This document shows, piece by piece, positions 63,178 to 64,000 of a stretch of 64,000 nt of DNA; positions within the stretch are counted from its first letter, which is position 1; each line of letters starts with the position of its first letter. Location: the NCBI GenBank assembly GCA_047967505.1, contig CM106539.1, one strand, 5' to 3'. The notes beneath the pieces are model-generated. The model saw only the letters and a program-made list of their open reading frames with translations. It searched no databases and was not told the DNA's origin. Made by a program: the position numbers and the translations under genes. The DNA comes from Dipteris shenzhenensis (lineage: Eukaryota; Polypodiophyta; Polypodiopsida; Gleicheniales).

Positions 63178-64000
63178 AAGAAAATTCGCGCACGTACTAA
63201 CGAAATACACGTGTGGACTTATCTGTTGGTCCCTACTAGCACGACTACGTATGAAAAATGGTGCATGTACTAATGAAATACGCATGTGGACATTTCTGTT
63301 GGGGATGAAACTTTGCACGACTCTTAGGCCACCCTAGACATACATCCACATAAGATTTGGTCTCCAACTGATTTGGTATGCGCCACGTGGAAGGTATAAT
63401 GCGTACATTTTTACAATCCCTACTAGCACGACTACGTATGAAAAATGGCGCACGTACTAATGAAATACGCATGTGGACTTATCTATTGGGGATTAAACTT
63501 TGCACGGATATTAGGATACCCTAGACGTACATCCATGCAAGATTTGGTCTCCAACTGATTTGGTATGCGCCACGTGGAAGGTATAATGCGTACATTTTTA
63601 CAATCCCTACTAGCACGACTACGTATGAAAAATGTCGCACGTACTAATGAAATATGCATGTGGACTTATCTGTTGGGGATTAAACTTTGCACGGCTCTTA
63701 GGCTACCCTAGACGTACATCCATGCAAGATTTGGTCTCCAACTGATTTGGTATGCACCACGTGGAAGGTATAATGCGTACATTTTTACAATCCCTACTAG
63801 CACGACTACGTATGAAAAATGGCGCACAAACTAATGAAATATGCAAATGGACTTATCTGTTGGGGATGAAACTTCGCACGGCTCTTAGGCCACCCTAGAC
63901 ATACATCCATGCAAGATTTGGTCTCCAACTGATTTGGTATGCGCCACGTGGAAGGTATAATGCATACATTTTTACAATCCCTACTAGCATGACTACGTAT
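63178..64000. repeat. Satellite array, 187-bp unit, copy B (runs off the window)
   Basis: More than four units with GGTCTCCAACTGATTTGGTA and GCCACGTGGAAGGTATAATG at about 187-base spacing. No telomeric repeat appears in the visible units, which correspond to the first units of copy A. Confidence 0.95.

Larger units (their letters stand above)
50995..64000. repeat. Segmental duplication, copy B
   Basis: Direct repeat of 23149-36962 and beyond. It keeps the uninterrupted order of TNP2, divergent promoter, TNPA-like gene, subterminal array, flank, family X genes and satellite, so it is closer to the ancestral state than copy A. It runs out of the window inside the satellite. Confidence 0.93.

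Overview
The window looks like nuclear DNA of a land plant with a large, repeat-rich genome. Evidence: telomere-type CCCTAAA runs (the TTTAGGG plant repeat), Ty1/copia elements primed by the plant initiator-tRNA-type site TGGTATCAGAGC, CACTA/CMC-type TNP2 and TNPA-like genes with GT-AG introns, and long satellites and microsatellites. I cannot fix the clade; a fern, lycophyte, bryophyte or gymnosperm would all fit. I found no intact single-copy host gene, no rRNA or tRNA gene and no CRISPR. Almost everything recognisable is transposon-derived and decayed.

Layout. 1-690: the edge of a long repeat seen again at 29.7 and 57.8 kb. 1.6-4.6 kb: a 3'-truncated copia element (LTR, gag, protease, integrase; no reverse transcriptase). 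4.6-7.1 kb: non-coding, diverged tandem repeats. 7.1-11.2 kb (-): a decayed multi-exon transposase-like gene of an uncharacterised family. 11.2-17.6 kb (+): parts of a CACTA-like element (TNP2 C-terminus, a large foldback packed with TAGACGCG motifs, a TNPA-like gene with a polypyrimidine intron, a TTAGCATATG array). 18.1-20.8 kb: a NIF/FCP1-type phosphatase fragment and a backwards piece of a second transposase-like family. 20.8-23.1 kb: gypsy- and copia-type debris. 23.1-38.98 kb and 51.0-64.0 kb: two copies (A and B) of a segment of about 13 kb, each running from a CACTA-like element through non-coding DNA and two paralogous transposase-like genes into a satellite of about 187 bp. In copy A the satellite gains telomeric repeats. 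39.0-41.9 kb: (GA)n repeats and a broken RING-H2 gene (-). 42.7-43.9 kb: an AT-rich satellite. 43.9-49.4 kb: a second CACTA-like element (TNP2 -, TNPA-like +, 2.4 kb polypyrimidine intron). 49.4-54.3 kb: the best copy of the first CACTA-like element.

How the parts work together. Comparing the copies suggests one element plan: terminus, array of short palindromes, TNP2 reading leftwards, central palindrome array, TNPA-like gene reading rightwards, palindrome array, terminus. The repeated palindrome (TAGACGCGTCTA in one family, GTCGCTATATAGCGAC in another) sits at the divergent promoter and, in the first family, also near the ends. This is where binding sites for the TNPA-like protein would be expected. 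Both families also carry a long polypyrimidine tract inside the TNPA-like gene's first intron. This lineage, with non-canonical termini beginning CAYAACAA, is the best candidate here for something undescribed. A 0.78 kb inversion inside copy A, a 1.24 kb foldback and an inverted pair at 18/33 kb show that the region rearranges repeatedly. Protein family names come from motif recognition by eye; no database search was possible.
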